The position numbers and the translations under genes are program-made. Below the pieces are notes generated by a model. The model had not been told where the DNA came from. It did no database searches and was given only the letters and a program-made list of their open reading frames with translations. This document shows, in pieces, positions 52,164 to 61,117 of a stretch of DNA of 64,000 nucleotides; position 1 is the stretch's first letter; the number at the start of each line of letters is the position of its first letter. This stretch comes from Pseudoxanthomonas sp. Lineage in GTDB: Bacteria > Pseudomonadota > Gammaproteobacteria > Xanthomonadales > Xanthomonadaceae. The stretch covers positions 62,001 to 126,000 of the forward strand of contig NZ_DASYGY010000004.1 of NCBI RefSeq assembly GCF_035999195.1. Direction: 5' to 3'.

Positions 52164-53216
52164 GTGGCCTCCATATTCTCCGATCCCGCGCTCGACGCGC
52201 TGATGCTGCCCTTTGCGCAGGGCCAACTCGCCTGGCCCGAAGGTCGGGTCCTGTTCCTGCGCGCGCGCGATGGCGCCGCGTTGCGCCAGTTCCCGCTGCC
52301 GCAGCTGGTATGCGAACAGAGTTTCCGCCCCGATGCCGAACTGCTGGAACGCGCGGGACTGCGCGTGGTGGCCGACGCGGCCGATGACGGTGCGCGCTAT
52401 CCGCTGGTGCTGGTGTTGCCGCCGCGCCAGCGCGAAGAAGCGCGCGCGTTGCTCGCGCGCGCCGTGCAACTGGCGGCGCCCGACGGCGTCGTCGTCGCCG
52501 CGATGACCAACAACGAGGGCGCCAAATCGGGCGAAGCCGACCTGAAGCAACTCGCGGGCCTGGCCGGCACGCTGACCAAGTTCCATTGCCGCACGTTCTG
52601 GACGCGCAGGCGCGCGGACAGCATCGACGACGCGTTGCTCGCGCAATGGTCGGCGCTGGACGCGCCACGCCGGATCGAGAGTGGCCGCTACCTCAGCCGT
52701 CCGGGCGTGTTCGCCTGGAACCGGATCGATCCGGCTTCCGCGCTGCTGGTCGAATGCCTGCCGACGGATATCGCCGGACACGGCGCCGACCTGGGCGCGG
52801 GATGGGGATTCCTGTCGCTGTCGCTGCTGGCGCGCAATCCCGCCATCGCCGCGCTCGATCTCTACGAAGCCGAGGCACGCGCGTTGTCGCTGGCCAAGGC
52901 GAACCTCGCGGATGCCGGTGCGAGCGCAACGCTCGATTTCCACTGGCACGACGTCACCGCGGGATTGCCCCAGCGCTACGACTTCATCGTCAGCAACCCC
53001 CCTTTCCACACGCAGAGCCGTGCGGACCGTCCGGACATCGGCCAGCGCTTCATCACGGCCGCAGCCGCCGCGCTCAAGCCGGGCGGGCGCCTGTGGCTGG
53101 TGGCCAACCGCCACCTGCCGTACGAGCAGACCTTGAACGACCGCTTCGGCGAGGTGCGCGTGGCCGGCGAACGCGACGGTTTCAAGGTCATCGCGGCAAC
53201 CAGGGCGAGGCGGTGA
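52164..53216 (+). CDS. rsmC: 16S rRNA m2G1207 methyltransferase RsmC-like
   Basis: A 350-residue methyltransferase made of an N-terminal degenerate domain and a C-terminal SAM-binding domain (DLGAGWGFLSLSLLARNP near residue 210, catalytic NPPFH motif). It probably modifies the small-subunit rRNA. It begins at a GTG codon at 52164. The last five bases before the next ATG are shared with the rsuA leader, so the two are likely co-transcribed. Confidence 0.9.
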   Translation: MASIFSDPALDALMLPFAQGQLAWPEGRVLFLRARDGAALRQFPLPQLVCEQSFRPDAELLERAGLRVVADAADDGARYPLVLVLPPRQREEARALLARAVQLAAPDGVVVAAMTNNEGAKSGEADLKQLAGLAGTLTKFHCRTFWTRRRADSIDDALLAQWSALDAPRRIESGRYLSRPGVFAWNRIDPASALLVECLPTDIAGHGADLGAGWGFLSLSLLARNPAIAALDLYEAEARALSLAKANLADAGASATLDFHWHDVTAGLPQRYDFIVSNPPFHTQSRADRPDIGQRFITAAAAALKPGGRLWLVANRHLPYEQTLNDRFGEVRVAGERDGFKVIAATRARR

Positions 53217-53220
53217 GCGC

Positions 53221-53928
53221 ATGAAGATCGTCAAGCACATCGCCAACCTGGGCTATGGCAGCCGCAAGCAGGTGCAGTGGATGTTCCGCGAAGGACGCAT
53301 CACCGACGCTGCGGGCGAGGTGCTGTATGCCGACGACCCGGTCGATCACGACAACATCCGGGTCGACGGCGAACCGCTCGATCCCGCACCGGGCCTGGCG
53401 ATCATGCTGCACAAGCCGGTCGGCTATACGTGTTCGACCAAGGACACCGGCCGCATCGTCTACGACCTGTTCCCGCCGCGGTTCCGCGAGCGCTCACCGG
53501 TGCTGTCCACGGTCGGACGACTCGACCGCGAGACCAGCGGCCTGCTGCTGCTCACCGACGACGGCGGCCTGCTGCACCGGATCATCTCGCCCAAGGCCAA
53601 CCTGCCCAAGGTCTACGACGCCACGCTGGCCGAAAACCTGCGCGGCGACGAAGGCGCGCTCTTCGCCAGCGGCACGCTGATGCTGGAATCGGAACAGACG
53701 CCGCTGGCACCGGCGCAGCTGCACGTGATCGATCCGCGGCATGCGCAGCTGACGCTCACCGAGGGCCGGTACCACCAGGTACGCCGCATGTTCGCCGCCG
53801 TCGGCAATCACGTGCAGGCATTGCACCGCAGCGGCGTAGGCGGGCTGACGCTGGACGGGTTGCCGGAAGGCCAGTGGCGCATCCTCAATGCGGATGACCT
53901 GCGCCGGCTGTTCGAGTTCGCCGCATGA
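53221..53928 (+). CDS. rsuA: 16S rRNA pseudouridine-516 synthase RsuA-like
   Basis: A 235-residue enzyme with an N-terminal S4 RNA-binding domain (MKIVKHIANLGYGSRKQVQWMFREGRI) and the pseudouridine synthase domain with the catalytic Asp in VGRLDRETSGLLLLTDDG. RsuA and RluE are similar, but the size and S4 domain favour RsuA. It follows rsmC by four bases and overlaps the HAD gene start by four. Confidence 0.9.
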   Translation: MKIVKHIANLGYGSRKQVQWMFREGRITDAAGEVLYADDPVDHDNIRVDGEPLDPAPGLAIMLHKPVGYTCSTKDTGRIVYDLFPPRFRERSPVLSTVGRLDRETSGLLLLTDDGGLLHRIISPKANLPKVYDATLAENLRGDEGALFASGTLMLESEQTPLAPAQLHVIDPRHAQLTLTEGRYHQVRRMFAAVGNHVQALHRSGVGGLTLDGLPEGQWRILNADDLRRLFEFAA

Positions 53929-54611
53929 GTGCAGGGGGCCTGCCGTTCACCCCTGCGGCGGTGATCTTCGACATGGACGGGCTGATGCTCGACAGCGAGC
54001 GCGCCATCATCGCGTGCCTGGCCGATGCGGCGCGCGAGTGCGGCCACGACCTGCCCGAGCTGCTGTGGCTGTCGATGGTCGGCCACAGCGAAGCCGTCTG
54101 CCGTCACCTGCTGGACGAGGCCGTGGGCGAAGCCGAGCGGGAACGGATACTGCAACGCTCGCACGCCCTCTACGACGCGGTGGTCGAGGCGGGTATGCCG
54201 CACCGGCCGGGCATCGTCGAGATGCTGGATTTTCTGCAGGCGAAGCGCATTCCGCGCGCGGTGGCCACATCGACGCGCCGTCCGCTCGCAATGAGGAAGC
54301 TGGAGGCCGCCGGCCTGCTACCCCGCTTCGATGCGGTCTGCACCAGCAGCGACGTCGAGCATCCCAAGCCCGCGCCGGACATCTACCTGCTGGCCGCAGC
54401 GTCGCTGGGCGTCGACCCGGCGCAGTGCCTGGTACTGGAGGATTCGCCGACCGGCGTGCGTGCCGCGCTGGCGGCCGGCATGCATCCCATCCAGATCCCG
54501 GACCTGCTGGAGCCCGATGACGGCGTCCGCGCGCTCGGCCACATGATCCTGCCGTCGCTGGATGATGCGCGCAGGTTGCTGGAGCGGCGCTTGGCGGGGG
54601 AGCTGCTGTAG
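53925..54611 (+). CDS. HAD superfamily hydrolase (phosphoglycolate-phosphatase-like)
   Basis: A 228-residue HAD phosphatase with motif I FDMDGLMLDSE, the Thr/Ser loop ATSTRRP and the motif III/IV segment SSDVEHPKPAPDIY and LEDSPTGVRAALAAGMHPIQIPD. It probably acts on a sugar phosphate or a modified nucleotide. It is translationally coupled to rsuA. Its TAG stop is the TAG of a GTAG-headed REP (54608). Confidence 0.92.
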   Translation: MSAGGLPFTPAAVIFDMDGLMLDSERAIIACLADAARECGHDLPELLWLSMVGHSEAVCRHLLDEAVGEAERERILQRSHALYDAVVEAGMPHRPGIVEMLDFLQAKRIPRAVATSTRRPLAMRKLEAAGLLPRFDAVCTSSDVEHPKPAPDIYLLAAASLGVDPAQCLVLEDSPTGVRAALAAGMHPIQIPDLLEPDDGVRALGHMILPSLDDARRLLERRLAGELL

Positions 54612-55250
54612 GAGCGACGTCAGTCGCGACCGCACGGCAAAATCCGACCCGTTTTCCTGCCATCTCCCGATATCGCTCCGGAGATGGAGGACACCATGCT
54701 CGCAGGCATGGATCAATTCGCACCTCACCGTCCTGCGCAGGGTCATGCCGGTCTCCGCCGTGGACGCAGGTCGATTGCCGGGCATGTCTACCTGGTGACC
54801 TTCGTCACCCGTAATCGACGGCCGTTGTTCTCCGATCCGGTTATGGCTCACGACATGGCGCGCGCGATCACGGACAAGCGGCTTTGGTATCGCTCGCGCC
54901 TGATGGCCTGGGTGCTGATGCCGGACCATTGGCATGGACTGATCGAACTGGGAGCGATGGAGACCCTTCCCGTCTGTATCCAGCGGTTGAAAGCCAATAC
55001 CTCCCGATCTTTCCGGGTCGGTCGCCAGCATGACGGTGTCTGGGCTCCCGGCTTCCATGATCGGGCGATGCGGTGCAGCGACGATCTCAGGGTCGCAGCG
55101 CGCTATGTGATTGCCAATCCTCTGCGTGCAGGATTGGTCGATGCGATAGGAAAGTATCCGTACTGGGATGCCGTCTGGCTCGGGAACGAGTGACTTGCGG
55201 ACCGATCCTGCGCGCTGATGGGGTTCGGTCGCGACTTACGTCGCTCCTAC
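54608..55250. mobile_element. REP-RAYT unit (inverted REPs around a transposase)
   Basis: The left REP (54608-54632, GTAGGAGCGACGTCAGTCGC then GACCG) and the right REP (55226-55250, inverted, CGGTCGCGACTTACGTCGCT then CCTAC) flank the RAYT gene. The REPs share the GTAGGAGCGAC head and palindrome with doublets A, B and C elsewhere, linking the transposase to those repeats. No target-site duplication or IS ends are seen. Confidence 0.8.
54696..55193 (+). CDS. REP-associated tyrosine transposase (RAYT)
   Basis: A 165-residue IS200/IS605-type Y1 HUH enzyme: HUH motif HWH (H78/H80 in PDHWHGLIE) and a Tyr in RYVIANPLRAGLV (Y137), the usual RAYT catalytic pair. It is thought to cut and join REP single strands at the GTAG side. 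I start it at 54696 with GGAGG six bases upstream; an ATG at 54684 is the alternative. The ribosome site overlaps an 8-bp inverted repeat (54660-54687). No active terminal IS ends accompany it, as is normal for a domesticated RAYT. Confidence 0.92.
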   Translation: MLAGMDQFAPHRPAQGHAGLRRGRRSIAGHVYLVTFVTRNRRPLFSDPVMAHDMARAITDKRLWYRSRLMAWVLMPDHWHGLIELGAMETLPVCIQRLKANTSRSFRVGRQHDGVWAPGFHDRAMRCSDDLRVAARYVIANPLRAGLVDAIGKYPYWDAVWLGNE

Positions 55251-55268
55251 CGAAAGCACAGAGCCTCG

Positions 55269-55832
55269 TCACTCCGCGAACAGCTTCGCCCAGCCCGCAT
55301 GCCCCAGTGCATCCAGCGTCTTCACGTTGCGCTCGACGATGATGTCGGGGTCCGGGAAGGCTTCCACCGCACGGTCGATGCTGGCTTCGCGCAGCAGGTG
55401 CAGGGTGGGGTAGGGCGAGCGGTTGGTGTAGTTGCCGATGTCGTCCGGCATGGTGCCGGCGAACTGATAGTCCGGATGGAAGCTGGCGACCTGGATGACG
55501 CCCTGCAGGTCGAGCGCCTCGACCGCCGCATCGGCGTTGTCCAGGAAGTCGTTGTAGTCCAGGAAATCCGTCAGCACGTCCGGATGCACGATCAGCGTGG
55601 TGTCGACCTGCTCGGGGTCGGTATCGCGCAGCAGCACCAGTTCTTCCGCCAGTTCCTCGAGCAGGGCTTCCGGCGTGCTGGCATCGCTCAGCACGAAACG
55701 CACCTGCTGCTTCACGTACACCGCCTTGGCGAACGGGCACAGGTTCAGCCCGATCACCGCGCGTTCCACCCAACGTCGGGTGGCGTCGAGGGGATCGGGT
55801 GCGTCGCCGGTCGTGGCGGGCGACTCAGTCAC
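55269..55832 (-). CDS. DUF1415 family protein
   Basis: A 187-residue protein of the DUF1415 family with RWVERAVIGLNLCPFAKAVY, DVLTDFLDYNDFLDNADAAVE and FHPDYQFAGTMPDDIGNYTNRSPYPTLHLLRE. The function is unknown. The start overlaps the yajQ stop by eight bases, suggesting one operon. Confidence 0.9.
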   Translation of the reverse strand: MTESPATTGDAPDPLDATRRWVERAVIGLNLCPFAKAVYVKQQVRFVLSDASTPEALLEELAEELVLLRDTDPEQVDTTLIVHPDVLTDFLDYNDFLDNADAAVEALDLQGVIQVASFHPDYQFAGTMPDDIGNYTNRSPYPTLHLLREASIDRAVEAFPDPDIIVERNVKTLDALGHAGWAKLFAE

Positions 55833-56307
55833 GGAAGTTGTCGAACTGCAGCGGCAGCTCGAAGTCCGTCTTCTTCAGCAGCGCGATGACGTCCTGCAGA
55901 TCGTCGCGTTTCTTGCCGGTGACGCGCAGCTTGTCGCCGTTGATCTGCGCTTCGACCTTCAGCTTGGCGTCCTTGATGGTGCTGACGATCTTCTTCGCCA
56001 GCTTCTGCTCGATGCCCTGCTTGACGGTGATCTTCTGGCGCGCGCCGGCCAGGTTGGTTTCCACGTCGCCGAATTCCAGGCAGCGGGCGTCGATCTGACG
56101 AGCGATCAGGCGCCCGCGCAGGATGTCGGTCATCTGCTTGAGCTGAAAATCGCTGGGCGCGGACTGGGTGATCATTTTCTCTTCCAACACGAATTTGGCG
56201 TCCACGCCCTTGAAGTCAAAACGGGTGGAGAGTTCGCGGTTGGCCTGGTCCACGGCGTTGGTGAGCTCGTGGACGTTGACTTCGGAGACGACGTCGAAGG
56301 AGGGCAT
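55825..56307 (-). CDS. yajQ: YajQ family cyclic di-GMP-binding protein
   Basis: A 160-residue protein (MPSFDVVSEVNVHELTNAVDQANREL...), with a near-perfect match to the YajQ family as I remember it. The Xanthomonas member XC_3703 binds c-di-GMP and affects virulence gene expression. The AAGGAGGGC leader supports the start at 56307. Confidence 0.95.
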   Translation of the reverse strand: MPSFDVVSEVNVHELTNAVDQANRELSTRFDFKGVDAKFVLEEKMITQSAPSDFQLKQMTDILRGRLIARQIDARCLEFGDVETNLAGARQKITVKQGIEQKLAKKIVSTIKDAKLKVEAQINGDKLRVTGKKRDDLQDVIALLKKTDFELPLQFDNFRD

Positions 56308-56336
56308 GGGGGATTCCTGTAGCGGGACGCGGAATT

Positions 56337-57035
56337 CTAGCGTGCGTCGGCAAACGGTACCGTCCTGGCCGATGAGGTCGCACGCGAATCGCGCCGCCGC
56401 CCGGCGAGTCGGCGTACGCCCTCGCAGACCAGCAGCGGGACGATCCAGCTGCACCAGAGCAGTGTCGCGATCAAGGTCGGCGACGGCATCAGCCCGCTCG
56501 CGATGGTGGCGGGCAGCGACAGGCGGAAGATGACCGGGGCCAGCGTCACCGCGTAGTTCCGCGTCATCCATCGCTGGTGCCGGTCGACCGCGCCGCGGCG
56601 GATCGCGAGCAGGCCGGTCAATGCGGTGCAGAGCCAGGCCAGCGCGGTGGCGGCGAACGCCAGGCGGATCGCGAACGGCGCCGGCGAGGTGGCGATCAGT
56701 CCCGTCGCGCCCGTCGCCGCCACCAGCATGCCGACCAGGTAGACGCGGCCAGACAGGCGATGCAGCCGCGGATTGCGCCGGCGCCACCGGGTCAGGAACT
56801 GCACGGCCCCGAGCAGGACGGTGGTGAGGCCGCCGGCGAGATGCAGCCACAGCCAGCCGCGCCGGGTCATGAACATGCCATAGGCCGGTGAGTCGAGATG
56901 GCGGTACTTGTCGTACGCGGCGAGCAGGAACTCGAGGCTGACGAATCCGAGCAGCAGCCACAGGCCGGCCCAGGCCAGGCGCAGGACGAGACGGGAGCGC
57001 GGCGAGGCGTCGGTACGCGGAGCGATCCCTGTCAT
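56337..57035 (-). CDS. DUF2306 family membrane protein
   Basis: A 232-residue protein with about seven transmembrane helices and the DUF2306 pattern (HLAGGLTTVLLGAVQFLTRWRRRNPRLHRLSGRVYLVGM, RHQRWMTRNYAVTLAPVIFR). The conserved His residues could bind haem. The start at 57035 gives a short N-terminus; an upstream start at 57098 is possible. The function is unknown. Confidence 0.85.
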   Translation of the reverse strand: MTGIAPRTDASPRSRLVLRLAWAGLWLLLGFVSLEFLLAAYDKYRHLDSPAYGMFMTRRGWLWLHLAGGLTTVLLGAVQFLTRWRRRNPRLHRLSGRVYLVGMLVAATGATGLIATSPAPFAIRLAFAATALAWLCTALTGLLAIRRGAVDRHQRWMTRNYAVTLAPVIFRLSLPATIASGLMPSPTLIATLLWCSWIVPLLVCEGVRRLAGRRRDSRATSSARTVPFADAR

Positions 57036-57112
57036 CGGCCTGCCTGCGAGGGTGGGTGCGTGCAGGGTAGCGCAGGCGCGCGCAACGCGGTCGGCCAAGG
57101 CGATAATGGTGC

Positions 57113-57997
57113 ATGTCCGCTTCCCGCCCCTCGCTCGCCTCGGCCGTCCTGTTGATGCTGGCGGCCGTGCTGATGTTCGCCCTGATGGATGCGGGACTGA
57201 AGCTGCTGTCGTCGCACTACCCGCCGCTGCAGGTGGCGGCGTTGCGTGGGCTCTCCTCGCTGCCGCTGGTGACGCTGTGGGTGCTGGCGACGGTGCCGGC
57301 GCGGTCGCTGCTGCGCGTCTACTGGCCGCTGCATCTGCTGCGCGGCGCGTTGGGCATCGCGATGATGGCGGGGTTCGTCTACGGCCTGCGGACCATGCCG
57401 CTGTCGACGGCGTATGCGATCACCTTCGTCGCACCGCTTCTGGTCACGGCGATGGCGGGTCCGCTACTCAAGGAGCGCGTGGGGCCGGCGCGCTGGGTGG
57501 CGATCTTCATCGGCCTGGCCGGTGTGCTGGTGATCCTCCGCCCGACCGGCGAGGGCATGTTGACCGGCGGTGGACTGGCGATCCTGATCGCGGCGATCTG
57601 CTACGCGATGGGCGCGGTCACCGTGCGCATGCTGGCGCAGCGCGACAGCACGCAGGCGATGGTGTTCTGGTTCGTGGTGCTGCTTTCGCTGGGGGCGTGG
57701 CTGCTGGCATTACCGGCGTGGAAACCGCTGCAACCGGCGCATGGGTGGATCATCGCCGGCGTCGGCGTGTCCGGTTCGCTGGCGCAGGTGGCGTTGACCG
57801 AAGCCTTCCGTCGCGGCGAGGCGTCGCTGATCGCCCCGCTGGAATACACCGCGCTGGTCTGGGGCGTGCTGCTGGACGTGGCGTTGTGGTCGGTGCTGCC
57901 CGATGGCGTCACCTGGATCGGGGCCGGCATCATCGTGGCGAGCGGGTTGTATCTGCTGCGCCGCGAGAAGGTGCATGTGGAAGCCGAGCACCCCTGA
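57113..57997 (+). CDS. EamA family (DMT) transporter
   Basis: A 294-residue drug/metabolite transporter with ten helices and two EamA repeats (LRGALGIAMMAGFVYGLRTMPLSTAYAITFVAPLLVT; AEAFRRGEASLIAPLEYTALVWGVLLD-type block). The substrate is unknown. The ATG at 57113 is 15 bases from a GATAAT-like hexamer. It is divergent from the DUF2306 gene. Confidence 0.92.
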   Translation: MSASRPSLASAVLLMLAAVLMFALMDAGLKLLSSHYPPLQVAALRGLSSLPLVTLWVLATVPARSLLRVYWPLHLLRGALGIAMMAGFVYGLRTMPLSTAYAITFVAPLLVTAMAGPLLKERVGPARWVAIFIGLAGVLVILRPTGEGMLTGGGLAILIAAICYAMGAVTVRMLAQRDSTQAMVFWFVVLLSLGAWLLALPAWKPLQPAHGWIIAGVGVSGSLAQVALTEAFRRGEASLIAPLEYTALVWGVLLDVALWSVLPDGVTWIGAGIIVASGLYLLRREKVHVEAEHP

Positions 57998-58021
57998 CAC
58001 GCGTTGCGGCATGATGCACGC

Positions 58022-58573
58022 ATGCCCATCGTCCTCGTGCTGCTGTTCGTCTTCCTCTTGCTCGCCCTGTGGGTCGTGCTGCTGCCGCTGTCGCTGTGGC
58101 AGCGTTACCGCTACGGACGCTCGCGGCGCATGGCGCGCGGCTGGCTGCTGGCCTTCAATGCATGGAGCCTGTTGGTCTCGGTCGCGCTGTTCGGCGTGGT
58201 CAGTGCGTTCGGCCTGATCTGGTGGCCGGACAGTCTGGTGGGGGCGGGAGTCGGCCTGCTCGCGGGTGGCGTCCTCGGCCTGATTGGGGTATGGCTGACG
58301 CGTTGGGAAGTCGCGCCGCAGGGCGTGTTCTACCAGCCCAATGCGTGGCTGGCGCTGCTGCTGGTGGCCATCGTCGCCGGCCGCATCGTGCTGGGCGGCG
58401 TGCAGATGGTGCAGTACTGGCGCACGGACAGCGTGCCGGCGACGCATGCCTTGCTGAGTGGCCACGGCAGCCTGCTGGCGGTGGCGGGGCTGTTGCTGGG
58501 CTACTACCTGGTCTACGCGTGGTGCGTGAAGTGGCGCGTGGCGCGGCTGGAGCGGCTGCGCGGCGTGCGTTGA
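58022..58573 (+). CDS. Membrane protein of unknown function
   Basis: A 183-residue integral membrane protein with about four or five helices (start IVLVLLFVFLLLALWVVLLPLSLW). It may belong to the DUF1453/CcdC-like group but I cannot confirm this. It starts 24 bases after the EamA gene and is probably co-transcribed. Confidence 0.7.
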   Translation: MPIVLVLLFVFLLLALWVVLLPLSLWQRYRYGRSRRMARGWLLAFNAWSLLVSVALFGVVSAFGLIWWPDSLVGAGVGLLAGGVLGLIGVWLTRWEVAPQGVFYQPNAWLALLLVAIVAGRIVLGGVQMVQYWRTDSVPATHALLSGHGSLLAVAGLLLGYYLVYAWCVKWRVARLERLRGVR

Positions 58574-58632
58574 CGCCAGGATTGCCGAGGCCGGGTCACG
58601 CAGAGGAGCACGCTCCGCTCTGCCAAGAGAAA

Positions 58633-58658
58633 GGCGGCGGGCCCGGAGGCCCGCCGCC
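58633..58658. terminator. Bidirectional terminator
   Basis: GGCGGCGGGCC-CGGA-GGCCCGCCGCC, a perfect 11-bp stem between the convergent membrane-protein and ompW genes. Confidence 0.7.
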
Positions 58659-58682
58659 GTATCGACGCGTCGGAGCGATGGA

Positions 58683-59318
58683 TCAGAAGCGCGCGCCGAT
58701 ACCCACACCCACGACCCACGGGTCGATCGTCAGTTCTTCACCGGTGCCCTGGCCGGCCACGCGCACGCCGGCGTCGCCCTTCATGTAGCGCACGTCGGTG
58801 CGTGCGAACCAGGTTTCGTTGATGTTGAAGTCCACGCCGGCGGTGGCGATGGCGCCCTTGGCGGTCTCCAGTCCCACGTGCGCACCGTCGCCGCCGATGC
58901 TCTCGTTGCTGAAGTTGGACTCGTAGTAGCCCAGGCCCAGGAACGGACGCATCACCTGGTCGGGCGTACCGAAGTGGTACTGGCCGCTCAGCGCGATCGG
59001 CTGCTGGTCGACCGTGCCGATCTTGCCGGCGCCATCGGCCTTGACTCGATGGTTGAACTTGTCGGCCGCGCCCCACAGCTCGACCGCGATGTTGGGGGTG
59101 GCGTACCAGCTGGCGCTGATCACGGGCGCGACATCACCATCGATTTTCAGGCCGGGCGCCGGATCGCGGTCGGGCTTGAGGATGGCGGCGCCACCGACGA
59201 CGGCGAAGCGCTTGTCGTACGTCGAGGACGCGCTGTCGGTGGTGGCATCCTGTGCGAACGCCGCCGGGGCAGCGATGAGGGAAGCAAGGGCAATCGTGAG
59301 GGTACGAAGCGACTTCAT
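58683..59318 (-). CDS. ompW: OmpW family outer-membrane protein
   Basis: A 211-residue beta-barrel with a signal peptide (to about residue 22, AFA) and the OmpW core: SASWYATPNIAVELWGA, QPIALSGQYHFGTPDQVMRPFLGLGYYESNFSNE, and VDFNINETWFARTDVRYMKGDA, ending in an aromatic residue (GIGARF). The family forms narrow eight-strand pores for hydrophobic molecules. A terminator lies beyond its end. Confidence 0.92.
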   Translation of the reverse strand: MKSLRTLTIALASLIAAPAAFAQDATTDSASSTYDKRFAVVGGAAILKPDRDPAPGLKIDGDVAPVISASWYATPNIAVELWGAADKFNHRVKADGAGKIGTVDQQPIALSGQYHFGTPDQVMRPFLGLGYYESNFSNESIGGDGAHVGLETAKGAIATAGVDFNINETWFARTDVRYMKGDAGVRVAGQGTGEELTIDPWVVGVGIGARF

Positions 59319-59636
59319 GGGGGTGTCTCCTGTTTTGTTTTCTTATGTCCCCGAAGACGACGCGATGCGTCGTGGCCTTCAGGGCGAGCGCACCGTAACC
59401 ATCCGTGCATGAACGCCTGCCACGTCGCGACGTGAACCGATCACAAACCGCGCGGAATATCGCGGGTGATGTCCGCGCATTTCACTGCACGTGCATGTCG
59501 CTGACTGGACTGGATGCGTGATGCGCGCGATGGCAGGCCAGGCAGCGCCCTGCAGGCGCACGTCGCCCTGGGTGCGAGGGTCCACGACATCGGCCGCGTG
59601 GTTGCGCTAATCTCGGCGCGACGAGGAGCGATGCCC
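59319..59636 (-). promoter_or_regulatory. Intergenic leader of ompW and DUF1801
   Basis: A 318-bp divergent stretch with no gene. It holds a minus-strand hairpin ACGACGC-ATC-GCGTCGT (59357-59373) in the ompW leader, a TGTGATCGGTTCACG box (about 59438-59452) and a GGAG site for the DUF1801 gene (59625-59628). I saw no convincing promoter elements. Confidence 0.4.
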
Positions 59637-60086
59637 ATGGCCAGCAGCAAGGCGAAGACGGTCGACGATTACCTGGCGGAGCTGCCCGAAGAACGGCGCG
59701 TGGTGATGTCGGCGGTACGCGATCTGGTCAACCGGCACCTGCCTGCCGGCTACGCCGAGACGATGAACTGGGGGATGGTCTGCTGGGAGATCCCGTTGTC
59801 CCGGTATCCCACCACCTACAACAAGCAGCCACTGTCCTATGTGGCGCTGGCGGCGCAGAAGCAGTACTACGCGCTGTACCTGACCACGTGCCATGAGAAC
59901 TCCGCGCAGGACGTGGTGCTGCGCAACGCCTACGCGGACGCCGGCAAGCGGCTGGACATGGGCAAGAGCTGCCTGCGGTTCAAGGCGCTGGACGACCTGC
60001 TGCCGGAGGTCATCGGTGGCGTCATCGCATCCACACCGGTGGACGCGTACATCGCACACTACGAAGCCAGCCGCGCAAGGAAATGA
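59637..60086 (+). CDS. DUF1801 family protein
   Basis: A 149-residue YdhG-like protein (VDDYLAELPEERRVVMSAVRDLVNRHLPAGYAETMNWGMVCWEIPLS). The family is widespread and of unknown function. I prefer the ATG at 59637 because GGAG lies eight bases before it, against two for the ATG at 59631. Its last four bases overlap the LacI gene (ATGA). Confidence 0.88.
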   Translation: MASSKAKTVDDYLAELPEERRVVMSAVRDLVNRHLPAGYAETMNWGMVCWEIPLSRYPTTYNKQPLSYVALAAQKQYYALYLTTCHENSAQDVVLRNAYADAGKRLDMGKSCLRFKALDDLLPEVIGGVIASTPVDAYIAHYEASRARK

Positions 60087-61117
60087 GCCGCATGCCCCCT
60101 GCCAAGCGCAAGCCGCGGGCGCGCGCCGACCTGCCGACGCCCGGCGGACACCTGACCATGGCGGACCTGGCGAAGGTGGCCGGCGTCTCGGCGATCACCG
60201 TGTCGCGCGCGCTGCGCGACAGCCCGCTGGTCAATGCGGAGACGCGCGAACGCGTCCGCCAGGTCGCGCAGCAGTACGGGTATTCGTTCAATGTCAGCGC
60301 GCGCAACCTCAAGCTCCGTCGCAGCATGACGGTGGCGGTGGTGGTGGAGATGAAGCCCACGGTGGAACGGCAGATGTCCGGGCCGTACCCGCTCGACCTG
60401 CTCGGCGGCATCACCCAGGAACTGACATCCACCGGCTACAGCGTGCTGCTCACGTCGCTGCAGGGCGGTTCGCTGCCCAACGTGCAGGCGGCCGACGGCG
60501 TGATCCTGCTCGGCCAGGGCGCGCACGAGGACGCCATGCACGAAGTGCAGCGCTGGGGACGGCCGATGGTCGTCTGGGGTGCGGTGAGCCGTCACGAGTC
60601 GCAGGTGGTCGTCGGCAGCGACAATCGGCGTGGCGGCGCGCTGGCGGCGGAGCGCTTCATCGCGCTCGGTCGGCGGCGGCCGGCCTTCCTCGGCGATCCG
60701 GCGCATGGCGAGTTCGCGGAGCGGCTGGAAGGCTTCGGCGACGCGCTCGCCCGCCATGGCATCACGCCGTTGACGCCGACCGTCGCGAGTTTCACCGTCG
60801 GTGCCGGTGCGGACGCGGTGCATGCGCTGCTGGAAACCCACCCGCAGGTCGATGCGCTGTTCGCCGCCAGCGACCTGCTGGCCATCGGCGCGATCCGCGC
60901 GCTGATCGAGCGCGGCCGCCGCGTACCGGAGGACGTGTCGGTGATCGGTTACGACGACACGCCGCTCGGCGCCACCTACGTGCCACCGCTCACGTCGGTG
61001 CACCAGAACTTCATCGACGCCGGCGTGCTGCTGGCGCGCAAGGTCCGCGCCCTGATCGAGGGCGATGCGGCGGCGTCCGAGACCCTGCCGACCCACCTGG
61101 TCGTCCGCACCACCTGA
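60083..61117 (+). CDS. LacI family transcriptional regulator
   Basis: A 344-residue repressor. A basic N-terminal extension of about 25 residues precedes the LacI helix-turn-helix (MADLAKVAGVSAITVSRALRDSPLVNAETRERV), followed by a periplasmic-binding-protein-like sugar domain (residues 80-335). It is translationally coupled to the DUF1801 gene. Its likely target is the downstream GH65 gene, whose promoter carries two tandem 14-bp repeats. The sugar inducer is unknown. Confidence 0.92.
   Translation: MSRMPPAKRKPRARADLPTPGGHLTMADLAKVAGVSAITVSRALRDSPLVNAETRERVRQVAQQYGYSFNVSARNLKLRRSMTVAVVVEMKPTVERQMSGPYPLDLLGGITQELTSTGYSVLLTSLQGGSLPNVQAADGVILLGQGAHEDAMHEVQRWGRPMVVWGAVSRHESQVVVGSDNRRGGALAAERFIALGRRRPAFLGDPAHGEFAERLEGFGDALARHGITPLTPTVASFTVGAGADAVHALLETHPQVDALFAASDLLAIGAIRALIERGRRVPEDVSVIGYDDTPLGATYVPPLTSVHQNFIDAGVLLARKVRALIEGDAAASETLPTHLVVRTT

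Noticed and set aside
54608..55250. Complete insertion sequence
   Set aside because: No terminal inverted repeats of an IS or target duplication are present; the flanks are REPs, so it is a RAYT unit, not an active IS.
59438..59452. CRP/Clp-like box TGTGATCGGTTCACG near ompW
   Set aside because: The half-sites are close to the consensus but the spacing is five instead of six bases and one end is TCACG, so I list it only as part of the leader.
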